From Clostridiales bacterium UBA1775 (GTDB taxonomy: Bacteria; Bacillota; Clostridia; Monoglobales; Firm-18): 63,250 nucleotides of DNA. Positions 50,681 to 59,463 of the stretch are shown here, piece after piece. A program made the translations under genes and the position numbers. A model generated the notes under the pieces. It was not told the DNA's origin, searched no databases, and was given only the letters and a program-made list of their open reading frames with translations. The DNA is taken from assembly GCA_002314595.1 (NCBI GenBank), contig DCGP01000003.1, positions 1-63,250 on the forward strand, in the 5' to 3' direction. Position 1 is the first letter of the stretch. The number at the start of each line of letters is the position of its first letter.

Positions 50681-51874
50681 TTAACCTCTAATAAATTTTT
50701 CCATAAGTGAACAACCTTTTTCAACAAATTCACCATTTTTGCCGTTTGCCTCTGTATATGTTAAACCACAATTTTCAGGAGCATTGCTTCTGTAAATTGC
50801 ATAGGGTACAGGCTCGCTTGTATGAGTTCCAATGTCAATAGGGGTAGGATGGTCAGGCAAGATTAAAAATGAAAAATCTTCACCACTTGCCTTTAAATAT
50901 TCATATATTGGCCCTACAACTTTTTTGTCAATCAGTTCTATTGAAAGGACTTTTGCGTCTTTGTCAAAATGATGTCCGCTTTCGTCCGGTGCTTCCATGT
51001 GAATATAGACAAAATCATTATTTTTTAATGCTTCAATACCTGCTTGTGCTTTGCCGTCAAAGTTTGAGTCTACGTTTCCTGTAGCACCTTCAACATCAAT
51101 ACTTTGCATTTTAGCACATAAACCAATACCTTTAATTAAGTCAACTGCTGAAATTACAGCACCTTTAACCCCAAATTTTTCTTCAAATGGTGAAAGCATA
51201 GGCTTTTTGCCTTGTCCCCACATCCAAATTGAGTTTGCCGGGTTTAGGCCTCTTGCAATTCTGTCCTTGTTAATAGGATGGTCTTTTAAAATATCATAAC
51301 TTTTTTTGATTAACTCTACAAACCTTTCGTCGTCAGGCAAATATTCTTTAATTCCCCTGCCACTAATATCGTGAGGAGGGGTAAGTTTGATTTCTCTAAT
51401 GTCATTGTGCCATAACAAAAGATGTCTGTATGAAATACCACCAAAGAACCTGTAAATTTCAGTACCTAATTTTTCATCAATTACCTTCATAAGCTCACGG
51501 CTTTCAGCAGTAGTGATTTCACCTGAACTGTAATCAACCATCTTTTTGTTTTCAAAAGCTTCATCGTCAGACAATGTTACTAAATTTGTTCTAAAAGTTG
51601 TGTCGGTAGGCAATACATCAACGCCCATACTGACTGCTTCAAGTGGTGAGCGTCCTGTATAGTATAAAAATGGGTCATATCCCATTACAGAAAGGTTTGC
51701 AACATCACTGCCGGGCTTAAATTCACTTGGTACGGTTTTAACCATACCGATTTCACCCATTTTGCAAATGTTATCAATATTGGGTTTATAGGCAACTTCC
51801 AAAGGAGTTTTACCATTTAGTTTTTCGCTTGGCACATCTGCCATTCCGTCTCCTAAAATTACAACGTATTTCAT
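50681..51874 (-). CDS. Cofactor-independent phosphoglycerate mutase (ApgM type)
   Basis: It belongs to the alkaline-phosphatase superfamily and interconverts 3- and 2-phosphoglycerate. MKYVVILGDGMAD holds the first metal ligand, PGSDVANLSVMGY near 54 the catalytic Ser, and APDESGHH near 290 and LPDHPTP near 335 further metal ligands. This archaeal-type subfamily was once proposed to be a homoserine kinase; the name should be taken with that in mind. Confidence 0.85.
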   Translation of the reverse strand: MKYVVILGDGMADVPSEKLNGKTPLEVAYKPNIDNICKMGEIGMVKTVPSEFKPGSDVANLSVMGYDPFLYYTGRSPLEAVSMGVDVLPTDTTFRTNLVTLSDDEAFENKKMVDYSSGEITTAESRELMKVIDEKLGTEIYRFFGGISYRHLLLWHNDIREIKLTPPHDISGRGIKEYLPDDERFVELIKKSYDILKDHPINKDRIARGLNPANSIWMWGQGKKPMLSPFEEKFGVKGAVISAVDLIKGIGLCAKMQSIDVEGATGNVDSNFDGKAQAGIEALKNNDFVYIHMEAPDESGHHFDKDAKVLSIELIDKKVVGPIYEYLKASGEDFSFLILPDHPTPIDIGTHTSEPVPYAIYRSNAPENCGLTYTEANGKNGEFVEKGCSLMEKFIRG

Positions 51875-51889
51875 ATTATTTTCCTTTCG

Positions 51890-52852
51890 TTATACATCTG
51901 CTTGCTTTTTAACAGCAATCTTTTTTCGCCTTCTGCGTCTAATTCTTTCGTTGTTTGCCTTAACAAGGTTGTTATAATATTCTTCGTCCGAACCATCCGA
52001 TGCAAACATAGAATATTTACCTGCAAGGCTTTTGTCCTTTAATCTGTATAGCTTTAATTTAGAAACATACATACCGTGTTCAGGGCATTTGCCTATGGTA
52101 ATGTATCTGTCTCCACTCTGCTTAATCCAAGGTTTTTGGTTTGAAAGTTCTGCCTTACAATGAGGGCATTTAATATTTTTAATGTTTTCGTTTGCAAAAA
52201 CGCTAACCTTATTTGAACAATTACGAATAATTTTATAGCTTTCACAGGCAGTATGCTTTAAACTGCTCATTGTTTTGGTAGAATAGTAATCTTTTATACC
52301 CTTTTCAAGTTCAAGACACTTGCAAATCATAGCAGTGTATGTAGCATCGTTTATAGCATTATGAGCGTGCAAAATCTGTGGGATTTCAAAAGCCTCTATT
52401 GCAGTTTTAAGTGAAACTTGGCTTGTGTCCATACCGGTTTGCATATTAAATATTACTTGAAGGTTTACCCATTTTCCCATCCAATCTGTGGGCAGATTGT
52501 GCTTGATAAGGTTTTGCATCATAATTCTTGAATCGTCAGGGCCCCAAGTCAGGAAAATATGGTCATCACCACACCATTTTTTAAACTCTTCAATAACAAC
52601 CTTAAAGTCATCACCTTTGTTTAATTGACTTTGGTCAATACCGGTAAGCTCCTTAACCTTTTTATGTATTTTACGGTAAAACACAGGGTGAATGTCAGCC
52701 TCAAATGTATCAAGTACCTCTGTATCTTTGTCCATTTTAACTGCACCGATTTGTATTATTTCACCGTCTAATTGTATTATCAATTCATTTTTCTTTTTTG
52801 AGGGAGGGCAATATGCTTGGTTCCACTCAAAATCAACAGCAATATAGTTCAA
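51890..52852 (-). CDS. DEDDh-type 3'-5' exonuclease domain protein
   Basis: The exonuclease domain covers residues 1-190 with VDFEWNQ (Asp7, Glu9), a central WGPDDSR near 103, and HNAINDATYTA near 162 as the His/Asp motif. A zinc-binding pair, KCPHCKAE, lies near 230 with a second cysteine near 255. The C-terminus is a poly-Arg tail (RIRRRRRKK) likely to bind nucleic acid. It resembles sporulation-inhibitor KapD/ERI1-like exonucleases. Substrate, RNA or DNA, is unknown. Confidence 0.8.
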   Translation of the reverse strand: MNYIAVDFEWNQAYCPPSKKKNELIIQLDGEIIQIGAVKMDKDTEVLDTFEADIHPVFYRKIHKKVKELTGIDQSQLNKGDDFKVVIEEFKKWCGDDHIFLTWGPDDSRIMMQNLIKHNLPTDWMGKWVNLQVIFNMQTGMDTSQVSLKTAIEAFEIPQILHAHNAINDATYTAMICKCLELEKGIKDYYSTKTMSSLKHTACESYKIIRNCSNKVSVFANENIKNIKCPHCKAELSNQKPWIKQSGDRYITIGKCPEHGMYVSKLKLYRLKDKSLAGKYSMFASDGSDEEYYNNLVKANNERIRRRRRKKIAVKKQADV

Positions 52853-52864
52853 TATAATTTCTCC

Positions 52865-53707
52865 TTACTGTATTAACGCTGCCTTAACTGTGTTTTTCAT
52901 AAGCATTGCAATGGTCATAGGGCCAACTCCACCGGGAACGGGAGTAATTGCAGATGCCTTCTTTTCACACTCTTCAAAATTAACATCACCAACAAGGGTC
53001 TTTTCTGCAATTCGGTTGATACCAACATCAATGACAACAGCACCATCCTTAACCATATCACCTGTTATTGCATTGGGCTTGCCTACTGCTACAACTAAAA
53101 TATCAGCCTTTTTTGTGTATTCAGCTAAATTTTTTGTTTTAGAATGGCAAATTGTAACAGTACCGTTTTGTTGCATCAAAAGCATTGCTTGAGGCTTGCC
53201 TACAATATTGCTTCTGCCAACAACAACACAGTCCTTGCCCTGTATTTCAATACCACTTTCAGCAATCAACTCCATAACTCCTGCAGGAGTACACGGCAAA
53301 AAGTCATAATTGCCAATCATAATTTTACCAACATTAACAGGGTGGAAGGCATCAACATCTTTTTTAACATCAATGGTGTTAATAACAGCTTCTTCGTTAA
53401 TATGCTTGGGCAATGGTAACTGTACCAATATACCATTTATTTTCTTATCGTTGTTTAACGTTTTAATTAAATCAATCAATTCGTTTTCGGTAGTATCTTC
53501 TTTTAAAGCATATTCGTATGAATTTATACCAATGTATTCACAAGCCTTTTTCTTGTTGTTTACATACACTCTGCTGGCAGGGTTGTCCCCTACTATAATG
53601 ACTGCAAGGCCAATTTCCTTACCTTCTTTTTTTAGGTTTGCCACTTGTTCCCTTAATTGGTCTTTTATTCTTTGAGAAACTACCTTTCCGTCCAATATCT
53701 TTGCCAT
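52865..53707 (-). CDS. folD: Bifunctional methylenetetrahydrofolate dehydrogenase/cyclohydrolase
   Basis: FolD interconverts methylene-, methenyl- and formyl-tetrahydrofolate. Key motifs are VGDNPASRVYVNNKKKAC near residue 40 (Tyr, Lys catalytic), LVQLPLPKHI near 95, GRSNIVGKP near 165 for NADP and PVPGGVGPMT near 260. ATG 53707 has GGCGGTG upstream. Its first 89 bp lie inside the 3' end of the upstream radical SAM gene in a different frame. Confidence 0.94.
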   Translation of the reverse strand: MAKILDGKVVSQRIKDQLREQVANLKKEGKEIGLAVIIVGDNPASRVYVNNKKKACEYIGINSYEYALKEDTTENELIDLIKTLNNDKKINGILVQLPLPKHINEEAVINTIDVKKDVDAFHPVNVGKIMIGNYDFLPCTPAGVMELIAESGIEIQGKDCVVVGRSNIVGKPQAMLLMQQNGTVTICHSKTKNLAEYTKKADILVVAVGKPNAITGDMVKDGAVVIDVGINRIAEKTLVGDVNFEECEKKASAITPVPGGVGPMTIAMLMKNTVKAALIQ

Positions 53708-55481
53708 TTTTAACACCGCCTTTTAAATTTATTAAGCATTTACCTGAAAATCCTATTAAATCCTCTCTGTCTGCAATTTTAAGTGCCTTTTCCACAAGTC
53801 GCTTGTTTTCAGGCTTTTTGTATTGCAATAATGCTCTTTGCATTTGTTTTTCTTCAAATGTTTTAGGAACATATACCTTCTCCATAGTTTTAGGGTCAAT
53901 TTCCGTATAGTACATACAGGTTGAAATCGTACCCGGTGTAGGGTAAAAATCCTGCACTTGCTCAGGGTTTAGATTGTTGTCCCTTAAATATTCTGCCAAT
54001 GCTATTGCATCATTTAACGTACTTCCCGGGTGAGAGGACATTAAATAAGGCACAACGTATTGTTCCATACCGATTTTCTTGTTAATTTGGTAGAATTTAT
54101 TAACAAATCTGTTATATACATCTTTACCGGGCTTGCCCATATATTTTAGCACGTTGTCCGAAATGTGCTCAGGTGCAACCCTTAACTGACCACTAATGTG
54201 ATACTTGCAAAGCTCCTCAAAAAATTCTGTATTTTTATCATAGATTAAATAGTCATACCTTATACCTGAACGGATAAATACCTTTTTAACACCTTCAATT
54301 TTACGCAATTTACGCAACAGTTTTAGATAGTCGCTGTGGTCTATTTTCATATTGTCGCAAGGTGTAGGATAAAGGCATTTCTTAGTTGGGCAAGGTGTTT
54401 TTTTTGAACAAGGGCTTATTCTGAAATTAGCCGTCGGCCCACCTACATCACTAATGTATCCTTTAAAGTCAGGGTCTTTTACCATTATTTTTACTTCGTC
54501 ACTAATAGACTTGTGGCTTCTTACAGAAATTTTTCTGCCTTGGTGAAACGCTATGGAGCAAAAATTGCAAGAGCCAAAGCAACCACGGGAGGAGGTAATA
54601 CTGAATTTGACCTCTTCAATGGCAGGAACACCACCGTCTTTTTCATACATTGGGTGATATGTCCTCATATAGGGCAAGCTGTAAACCTTGTCCATTTCCT
54701 CTGTGGTTAGAGGTGCAGAGGGCTTGTTTACAATAAGCCATCTGTCCCCGTGCTTCTGAGCTTGTTTACCGTAATGCTCATACTGTAATTTGCAGGATAA
54801 AGCATACTTTTCTTTGCTTTCAACATTTTCCTCAAAGGACGGTATAACCTGTGCATCATCAGGCACTTGGTGTGCAATATATGCAGTTCCGTCTACATCT
54901 GTAATGCTGTGAACATCTGTGCCACCTTTTAAAAGGTTGGCAATTTCAACAATTTGATGTTCACCCATTCCGTATATTAAAAGGTCTGCTCTGCTGTCAA
55001 ACAAAACAGAACGTCTTACCTTGTTGTCCCAATAATCATAGTGGGCAAATCTTCTTAAACTTGCCTCAACACCACCTATAATAATAGGAATATTGCCGTA
55101 AGCCTCTCTTATTCTGTTGCAGTATACAACAGTTGCTCTGTCAGGACGCATACCGGCTTTGCCGCCGGGTGCATAACTGTCCTGTGATCGTGTTTTCTTG
55201 TTAACAGTGTACCTATTAACCATACTGTCCATATTTCCGGCAGAACATAAAAACCCAAGCCTTGGCTTGCCTAATTTCATAAAGTCGTCTTTGGTGTGCC
55301 AGTCCGGTAAGGAAATAATACCAACAGTATAGCCGGCATCTTCTAAAACTCTTGAAATAATAGCATGACCAAAGGAAGAGTGGTCAACATAGGCTTCACC
55401 TACAACATAAACAAAGTCAAGTTGTTTAATATTACGTTTTGCTAAATCCTGTTTTGAAACAGGCAAAAAATCACGTTTCAT
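53619..55481 (-). CDS. YgiQ family radical SAM protein (UPF0313)
   Basis: This is a B12-independent-looking radical SAM protein of unknown reaction. The cluster motif SRGCFGSCNFCSI is near residue 298, preceded by GGVEASLRRFAHYDYW near 137. The C-terminus ends in a basic tail (KGSFSKNKRPIKG, then KPKKRR) lying in the region shared with folD. The 620-residue length is normal for the family. It starts 1 bp after the PTS gene stop. Confidence 0.9.
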   Translation of the reverse strand: MKRDFLPVSKQDLAKRNIKQLDFVYVVGEAYVDHSSFGHAIISRVLEDAGYTVGIISLPDWHTKDDFMKLGKPRLGFLCSAGNMDSMVNRYTVNKKTRSQDSYAPGGKAGMRPDRATVVYCNRIREAYGNIPIIIGGVEASLRRFAHYDYWDNKVRRSVLFDSRADLLIYGMGEHQIVEIANLLKGGTDVHSITDVDGTAYIAHQVPDDAQVIPSFEENVESKEKYALSCKLQYEHYGKQAQKHGDRWLIVNKPSAPLTTEEMDKVYSLPYMRTYHPMYEKDGGVPAIEEVKFSITSSRGCFGSCNFCSIAFHQGRKISVRSHKSISDEVKIMVKDPDFKGYISDVGGPTANFRISPCSKKTPCPTKKCLYPTPCDNMKIDHSDYLKLLRKLRKIEGVKKVFIRSGIRYDYLIYDKNTEFFEELCKYHISGQLRVAPEHISDNVLKYMGKPGKDVYNRFVNKFYQINKKIGMEQYVVPYLMSSHPGSTLNDAIALAEYLRDNNLNPEQVQDFYPTPGTISTCMYYTEIDPKTMEKVYVPKTFEEKQMQRALLQYKKPENKRLVEKALKIADREDLIGFSGKCLINLKGGVKNGKDIGRKGSFSKNKRPIKGTSGKPKKRR

Positions 55482-55482
55482 A

Positions 55483-56526
55483 TTATAAATCCAACTTTAA
55501 ATCATTTTCCTTAATCCAACCAATTTTTCTAAGTGGTAAAGCAATTAACGGAGTAATAATTGCAGGCAATACAAATGAAATCAGCAACAAGCTAACCCAA
55601 TTCATAGCAGTGATGTTAACACCGTTACTAACCCAGCCTGTGTATACACCGATTTGCCCAACCAAACCACAAGTACCCATACCTGATGCAATAGGAGCAC
55701 CATTCATTTCAAGCTTAAATAAGCAGGTTGCAATAGGTCCTGTAATGGCAGATGTTAGTATTGGTGCAATCCATATTTTAGGGTTTTTAACAATGTTTCC
55801 CATTTGTAGCATACTTGTACCGATGCCTTGTGCAAACAGTCCGCCAACCTTGTTTTCAGGGTAACTCATTACTGCAAACCCAACCATTTGTGCACAACAG
55901 CCTGCTAATGCAGCACCACCTGCCAAGCCTGTAAGTGATAGCGCTGCACAAATTGCAGCAGAGGAAATAGGCAATGTTAATGCAATACCAATAATTACAG
56001 ATACCAAAATACCCATAAAGAACGGTTGAAGCTCAGTTGCCCACATAATAGTATTACCAACTGCAGATGCTGCAATTCCTATGTAGCCGGCAAACAGCAT
56101 TGAAAGTCCTACTCCTATAAATATTGTAACGAAAGGTGTAACAATTAAGTCAATCTTAGTTTCTTTGCTGACAGCTTTACCAAATTCAGCACTGATGATA
56201 GTTATAATAAGAACAGCCAAAGGGCCACCTGCGCCACCAAGCTTGCAAGCACTTAAACCAACTGTGGCAAGTGAAAACAAAACAAAGGGAGGACATTTAA
56301 GAGCATATCCGATTGCAATAGCCATTGCAACACCTTGTGCCTCTTGGGCAACTGTACCGATGCTTTCCAATACAGGAATGTTAAATTGAGTTCCTATTGT
56401 TTTAATTATTGTGCCGATTAAAAGCGATGCAAATAAACCTTGTGCCATAGCACCTAATGCATCTATGAAATATCTTTTAAAGGAAAATACAATATCCTTT
56501 CTTTTTAAAAACTCTTTAAATTTCAA
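55483..56526 (-). CDS. PTS sugar transporter subunit IIC-like membrane protein
   Basis: The 347-residue protein with about ten hydrophobic helices matches the EIIC_2 type (GAMAQGLFASLLIGTII, and GLVGQIGVYTGWVSNG near the end). No IIA, IIB or HPr gene lies near, so phosphotransfer partners are absent or elsewhere; many proteins of this type stand alone and may not be true PTS transporters. The start is TTG with AGAGGTG 8 nt upstream. It is the first gene of the minus operon. Confidence 0.8.
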   Translation of the reverse strand: MKFKEFLKRKDIVFSFKRYFIDALGAMAQGLFASLLIGTIIKTIGTQFNIPVLESIGTVAQEAQGVAMAIAIGYALKCPPFVLFSLATVGLSACKLGGAGGPLAVLIITIISAEFGKAVSKETKIDLIVTPFVTIFIGVGLSMLFAGYIGIAASAVGNTIMWATELQPFFMGILVSVIIGIALTLPISSAAICAALSLTGLAGGAALAGCCAQMVGFAVMSYPENKVGGLFAQGIGTSMLQMGNIVKNPKIWIAPILTSAITGPIATCLFKLEMNGAPIASGMGTCGLVGQIGVYTGWVSNGVNITAMNWVSLLLISFVLPAIITPLIALPLRKIGWIKENDLKLDL

Positions 56527-56566
56527 AACTATTCACCTCTATTTGTTTCAAAATATTCCAAATTAT

Positions 56567-56595
56567 ATTATAACATTATTATATTACAGATTCAA
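56567..56595 (-). promoter_or_regulatory. Sigma-A promoter of the IIC-ygiQ-folD operon
   Basis: On the minus strand, TTGAAT (56590-56595) and TATAAT (56567-56572) are 17 bp apart. Confidence 0.72.
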
Positions 56596-56640
56596 TATTT
56601 TTTTAAAAATACTTTGCAAAAAGTAAAATATTAAAATTTC

Positions 56641-56669
56641 TTGACAAAATTATGATTTTAGTGTATAAT
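56641..56669 (+). promoter_or_regulatory. Sigma-A promoter of rpsF-ssb-rpsR
   Basis: TTGACA (56641-56646) and TATAAT (56664-56669) are 17 bp apart: a full consensus, as expected for a ribosomal protein operon. Confidence 0.85.
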
Positions 56670-56675
56670 AATAAA

Positions 56676-56724
56676 ATCCTTGCGTGTGCGAACACGCCGG
56701 AAGTCCAGAAGGAGGTGCAAAAAA
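56676..56724 (+). promoter_or_regulatory. Candidate S6:S18-binding leader of rpsF
   Basis: The short leader folds as GCGTGT / ACACGC with a GCGA tetraloop (56682-56697), flanked by TCC and CGGA that can form an outer stem with an unpaired CCG-like bulge. This resembles the known rpsF leader mimicking the S6:S18 site in 16S rRNA; the match is by eye. Confidence 0.55.
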
Positions 56725-57024
56725 ATGGTTGAAGTAATCAACAAGTACGAAACGATTTTTATCGTAGACGCAACAAAAACCGAAGAGGAAATTAACGCGT
56801 TAATCGAAAAAATCAAGTCATTGATTGAATCCAATGCAACACTTGAAAGTGTTGACAGCTGGGGAAAGAGACGTCTTGCATACGAAATTGACGATTTGAC
56901 AGAAGGTTTCTATGTACTAGTAAACTTTACAGCAAAGCCGGAGTTCCCAAAAGAACTTGAACGTGTTTACGGTATTACAGACGGAATCATTCGTCACATT
57001 GTTATCAAAAAAGACGAAGAGTAG
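56725..57024 (+). CDS. rpsF: 30S ribosomal protein S6
   Basis: Residues 7-95 form the S6 ferredoxin-like fold (NKYETIFIVDATKTEEEI; DSWGKRRLAYEI; GFYVLVNFTAKPE; RVYGITDGIIRHIVIK). S6 binds S18 in the 30S platform. ATG 56725 has AGGAGGTG upstream; the in-frame GTG at 56680 falls in the leader hairpin. It is first in the rpsF-ssb-rpsR operon. Confidence 0.96.
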   Translation: MVEVINKYETIFIVDATKTEEEINALIEKIKSLIESNATLESVDSWGKRRLAYEIDDLTEGFYVLVNFTAKPEFPKELERVYGITDGIIRHIVIKKDEE

Positions 57025-57034
57025 GAGGTAAATT

Positions 57035-57463
57035 ATGCTTAATAAGGTTATTTTAATGGGTAGACTTACCCGTGATCCAGAACTTAAGTATACCCCTTCC
57101 AACGTGGCAGTATGTTCATTCTCAATTGCAGTGGACAGAGGTTACGTTAAGCCCGGCGAACAAAGACAGGCAGATTTTATCAACATCGTTACATGGAGAA
57201 ATACAGCAGAATTTGTTTCAAAGTATTTCGTAAAAGGTCAAATGATTAACGTTTGTGGTTCATTGCAAACACGTACATGGGACGATGCACAGGGTGTAAA
57301 GCACTATGCAACTGAGGTTGTTGCTGACGAAGTTAATTTCTGTGGCGACAACAGAAGCAATGGTGCAGCACAACAGGGTGGCAACTTTGAAGTTAATCAA
57401 GAACCTGCATCAAACAACAACGGATTTGCTCCGGTTGATGCTGATGATGACTTGCCATTCTAA
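57035..57463 (+). CDS. ssb: Single-stranded DNA-binding protein
   Basis: The OB-fold (MLNKVILMGRLTRDPELKY... FINIVTWRNTAEFV... KGQMINVCGSLQTRTW) covers residues 1-105, a Gly/Asn/Gln-rich linker follows, and the acidic partner-binding tip DADDDLPF ends the protein. At 142 residues it is the replication SSB, placed between S6 and S18 as in most Firmicutes. Confidence 0.96.
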   Translation: MLNKVILMGRLTRDPELKYTPSNVAVCSFSIAVDRGYVKPGEQRQADFINIVTWRNTAEFVSKYFVKGQMINVCGSLQTRTWDDAQGVKHYATEVVADEVNFCGDNRSNGAAQQGGNFEVNQEPASNNNGFAPVDADDDLPF

Positions 57464-57492
57464 ACTAAATTTGTTATAAGGAGGATTTTATC

Positions 57493-57741
57493 ATGGCTGA
57501 AAAGGAAAGAAACGAACGTCCTGTTCGTAGAAAATCTCGTAAAAAAACTTGTCAGTTCTGCGTTGATAAAGTAACAGATATTGATTACAAGGATGTAGCA
57601 AAGCTACGTCGTTATCTAACAGAACGTGCTAAAATAGTTCCACGTCGTATGAGTGGTAACTGTGCAAAGCACCAAAGACAACTTACAACAGCAATCAAAA
57701 GAGCAAGAATTATCGTTCTTTTACCATTCACAGCAGAATAA
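57493..57741 (+). CDS. rpsR: 30S ribosomal protein S18
   Basis: The core DYKDVAKLRRYLTERAKIVPRRMSG, given here as DYKDVAKLRRYLTER and AKIVPRRMSG, is typical of S18. It retains a Cys pair (KTCQFC) near residue 17, the zinc-ribbon remnant of the cysteine-containing form. AGGAGG precedes the ATG. Confidence 0.96.
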   Translation: MAEKERNERPVRRKSRKKTCQFCVDKVTDIDYKDVAKLRRYLTERAKIVPRRMSGNCAKHQRQLTTAIKRARIIVLLPFTAE

Positions 57742-57769
57742 TTCAAATACTAATTTTATACAGCAGCTT

Positions 57770-57797
57770 ACAGCCGATTTTATCGGCTGTTTTTTTA
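57770..57797 (+). terminator. Terminator of rpsF-ssb-rpsR
   Basis: ACAGCCGAT / ATCGGCTGT forms a 9-bp stem with a TTT loop followed by T7. Confidence 0.92.
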
Positions 57798-57922
57798 TGT
57801 ATTTTTTGGCATTAAATCAATGATTTTTCAAAATTCCCAAAAATATTATTTATAATATTTTCTGAAAAGGTTGACAAATCTTCGTGTTATAATGTAAAAT
57901 ATGATAGAGGAGTTATGTAATT

Positions 57923-58456
57923 ATGAGAGTAATATCCGGCAGCGCCAGAGGGACAAAATTATTTTCCTTAGAGGGAAACCATACAAGACCTACTACTGAT
58001 AGGGTAAAAGAAGCAATGTATTCAATTATCAATTTTTACATTTCAGGCAGTGTCGTTTTGGATTTGTTCTCAGGCAGTGGGGCATTAGGCATCGAGGCTT
58101 TAAGTCGCGGTGCAAAGGAATGTTATTTTGTTGAAAATGACAAATCTGCTATGTCGGTAGTAAATAAAAATATTGAAAAAACTCATCTTACTGAAAATGC
58201 AAGGGTTATATTTTCCGATTACAAAACTTTTTTGGAAAATACAAATGTTCAATTTGATGTTATTTTGCTTGACCCGCCATACAATAAATTTATGTGCGAC
58301 CAAGCACTTAAAATAATTCTTGATAAAAACCTGCTCTCCAACGGTGGAATTATAGTATGTGAAACCGAGGCAGAGGAGGCTATAAATACAGGTTTTGCCT
58401 TAAAAAAAGAATATAAATATGGTAAAACAAAACTTTCTTTGTTTGTAAAGGGCTGA
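57923..58456 (+). CDS. rsmD: 16S rRNA (guanine-966-N2)-methyltransferase RsmD
   Basis: This SAM-dependent methyltransferase has MRVISGSARGTKL at its start, TRPTTDRVKEAMYSI near 22, SAM motif LDLFSGSGALGIEALSRGA near 46 and catalytic LLDPPY near 115. It lies 5 bp upstream of coaD, the usual clostridial pair. Confidence 0.93.
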   Translation: MRVISGSARGTKLFSLEGNHTRPTTDRVKEAMYSIINFYISGSVVLDLFSGSGALGIEALSRGAKECYFVENDKSAMSVVNKNIEKTHLTENARVIFSDYKTFLENTNVQFDVILLDPPYNKFMCDQALKIILDKNLLSNGGIIVCETEAEEAINTGFALKKEYKYGKTKLSLFVKG

Positions 58457-58461
58457 TTTAT

Positions 58462-58944
58462 TTGAAAAATATAGCAATATATCCGGGAAGCTTTGACCCA
58501 TGCACAAATGGTCATTTGGATATTATTGACAGAAGTTCCAAAATTTTTCATAAGGTAATAGTTGCTGTTTTGGTTAACAGTAACAAAAAACCTACATTTT
58601 CTTTGGAAGAAAGAATAGAACTTCTTGAAAAAGCGACCTCTAAATATGATAATGTTGAGGTTGACGGTTTTGAGGGCTTGCTTGCAGATTATGCAAGGCT
58701 TAAAGGAGCAAATGCAATAATAAAGGGTTTACGTGCTGTTTCGGACTTTGAATACGAGTTTCAAATGGCGCTTACCAATACAAAGCTTAATCCGGAAGTC
58801 GAAACCTTGTTTATGACAACAACTGCAGAAAATATGTACCTAAGCTCAAGCTTGGTTAGAGAGGTTGCAAGTCTAAATGGTTCAATTGACGGAATGGTGC
58901 CGGACGTAATTAAGGAATCAATATATAAAAAATACAGAAATTAG
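58462..58944 (+). CDS. coaD: Phosphopantetheine adenylyltransferase
   Basis: It makes dephospho-CoA from ATP and 4'-phosphopantetheine. YPGSFDPCTNGHLDII contains the T/HxGH nucleotidyltransferase motif near residue 8, and YLSSSLVREVA near 124 is the ISSTxxR-like site. The start is TTG; 160 residues is normal. Confidence 0.94.
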   Translation: MKNIAIYPGSFDPCTNGHLDIIDRSSKIFHKVIVAVLVNSNKKPTFSLEERIELLEKATSKYDNVEVDGFEGLLADYARLKGANAIIKGLRAVSDFEYEFQMALTNTKLNPEVETLFMTTTAENMYLSSSLVREVASLNGSIDGMVPDVIKESIYKKYRN

Positions 58945-58956
58945 GAGGACAAATAA

Positions 58957-59442
58957 ATGGAAGGAATGGAAATGTTAGACCAATTGGAAGACATTATAGA
59001 AAGCAGTCGACCTGTACCAATGGTTGGTAAGGCTTTAATTGATAAGGACGAGCTTATGGATATTATCCAAGACCTTCGTCTTAAAATGCCTGACGATTTA
59101 AAACAAGCAAAATGGATTAAAGGTGAAAGACAAAGAATTTTATTAGAGGCACAAAAGGAAGCAACAGCCATCATTAAGTCTGCTGAAGATAAGATTATTT
59201 CAATGATTAACGAAAACGAAATTACTAAAAAGGCACAAGAAGCAGCTGAACAAATCATTAAAAATGCAGAAAAACGTGCAAAGGAAATTCGTTTAGGCAC
59301 AAGACAATATGTTGATGACTCTTTGGCAGAAACAGAAAAGACATTAGAAAGAACTCTTGCAACATTAAGAGATAATAGACTTGCAATGCAACAAGCAGAT
59401 GCTAAAAAGCAAGTTAAAATGGAAGATGTAGTTACAGACTAA
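58957..59442 (+). CDS. Coiled-coil protein conserved next to coaD
   Basis: The 161-residue hydrophilic protein is mostly helix. A PVPMVGKALIDKDELMDII segment near 20-38 precedes a long Ala/Glu/Lys coiled coil (residues 55-150) resembling V-type ATPase subunit H/E or DivIVA-like rods. Proteins of this type are often labelled only 'ATPase', which the sequence does not support: there is no P-loop. AGGAGGAC precedes the ATG. Its position after rsmD-coaD is the common one in clostridia. Function unknown. Confidence 0.7.
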   Translation: MEGMEMLDQLEDIIESSRPVPMVGKALIDKDELMDIIQDLRLKMPDDLKQAKWIKGERQRILLEAQKEATAIIKSAEDKIISMINENEITKKAQEAAEQIIKNAEKRAKEIRLGTRQYVDDSLAETEKTLERTLATLRDNRLAMQQADAKKQVKMEDVVTD

Positions 59443-59463
59443 TCAGCATTTGGAGAACAGAAA

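Noticed and set aside
56680..56724. Upstream GTG start for rpsF
   Set aside because: It falls within the leader hairpin and precedes the ribosome site; ATG 56725 fits S6 homologues.
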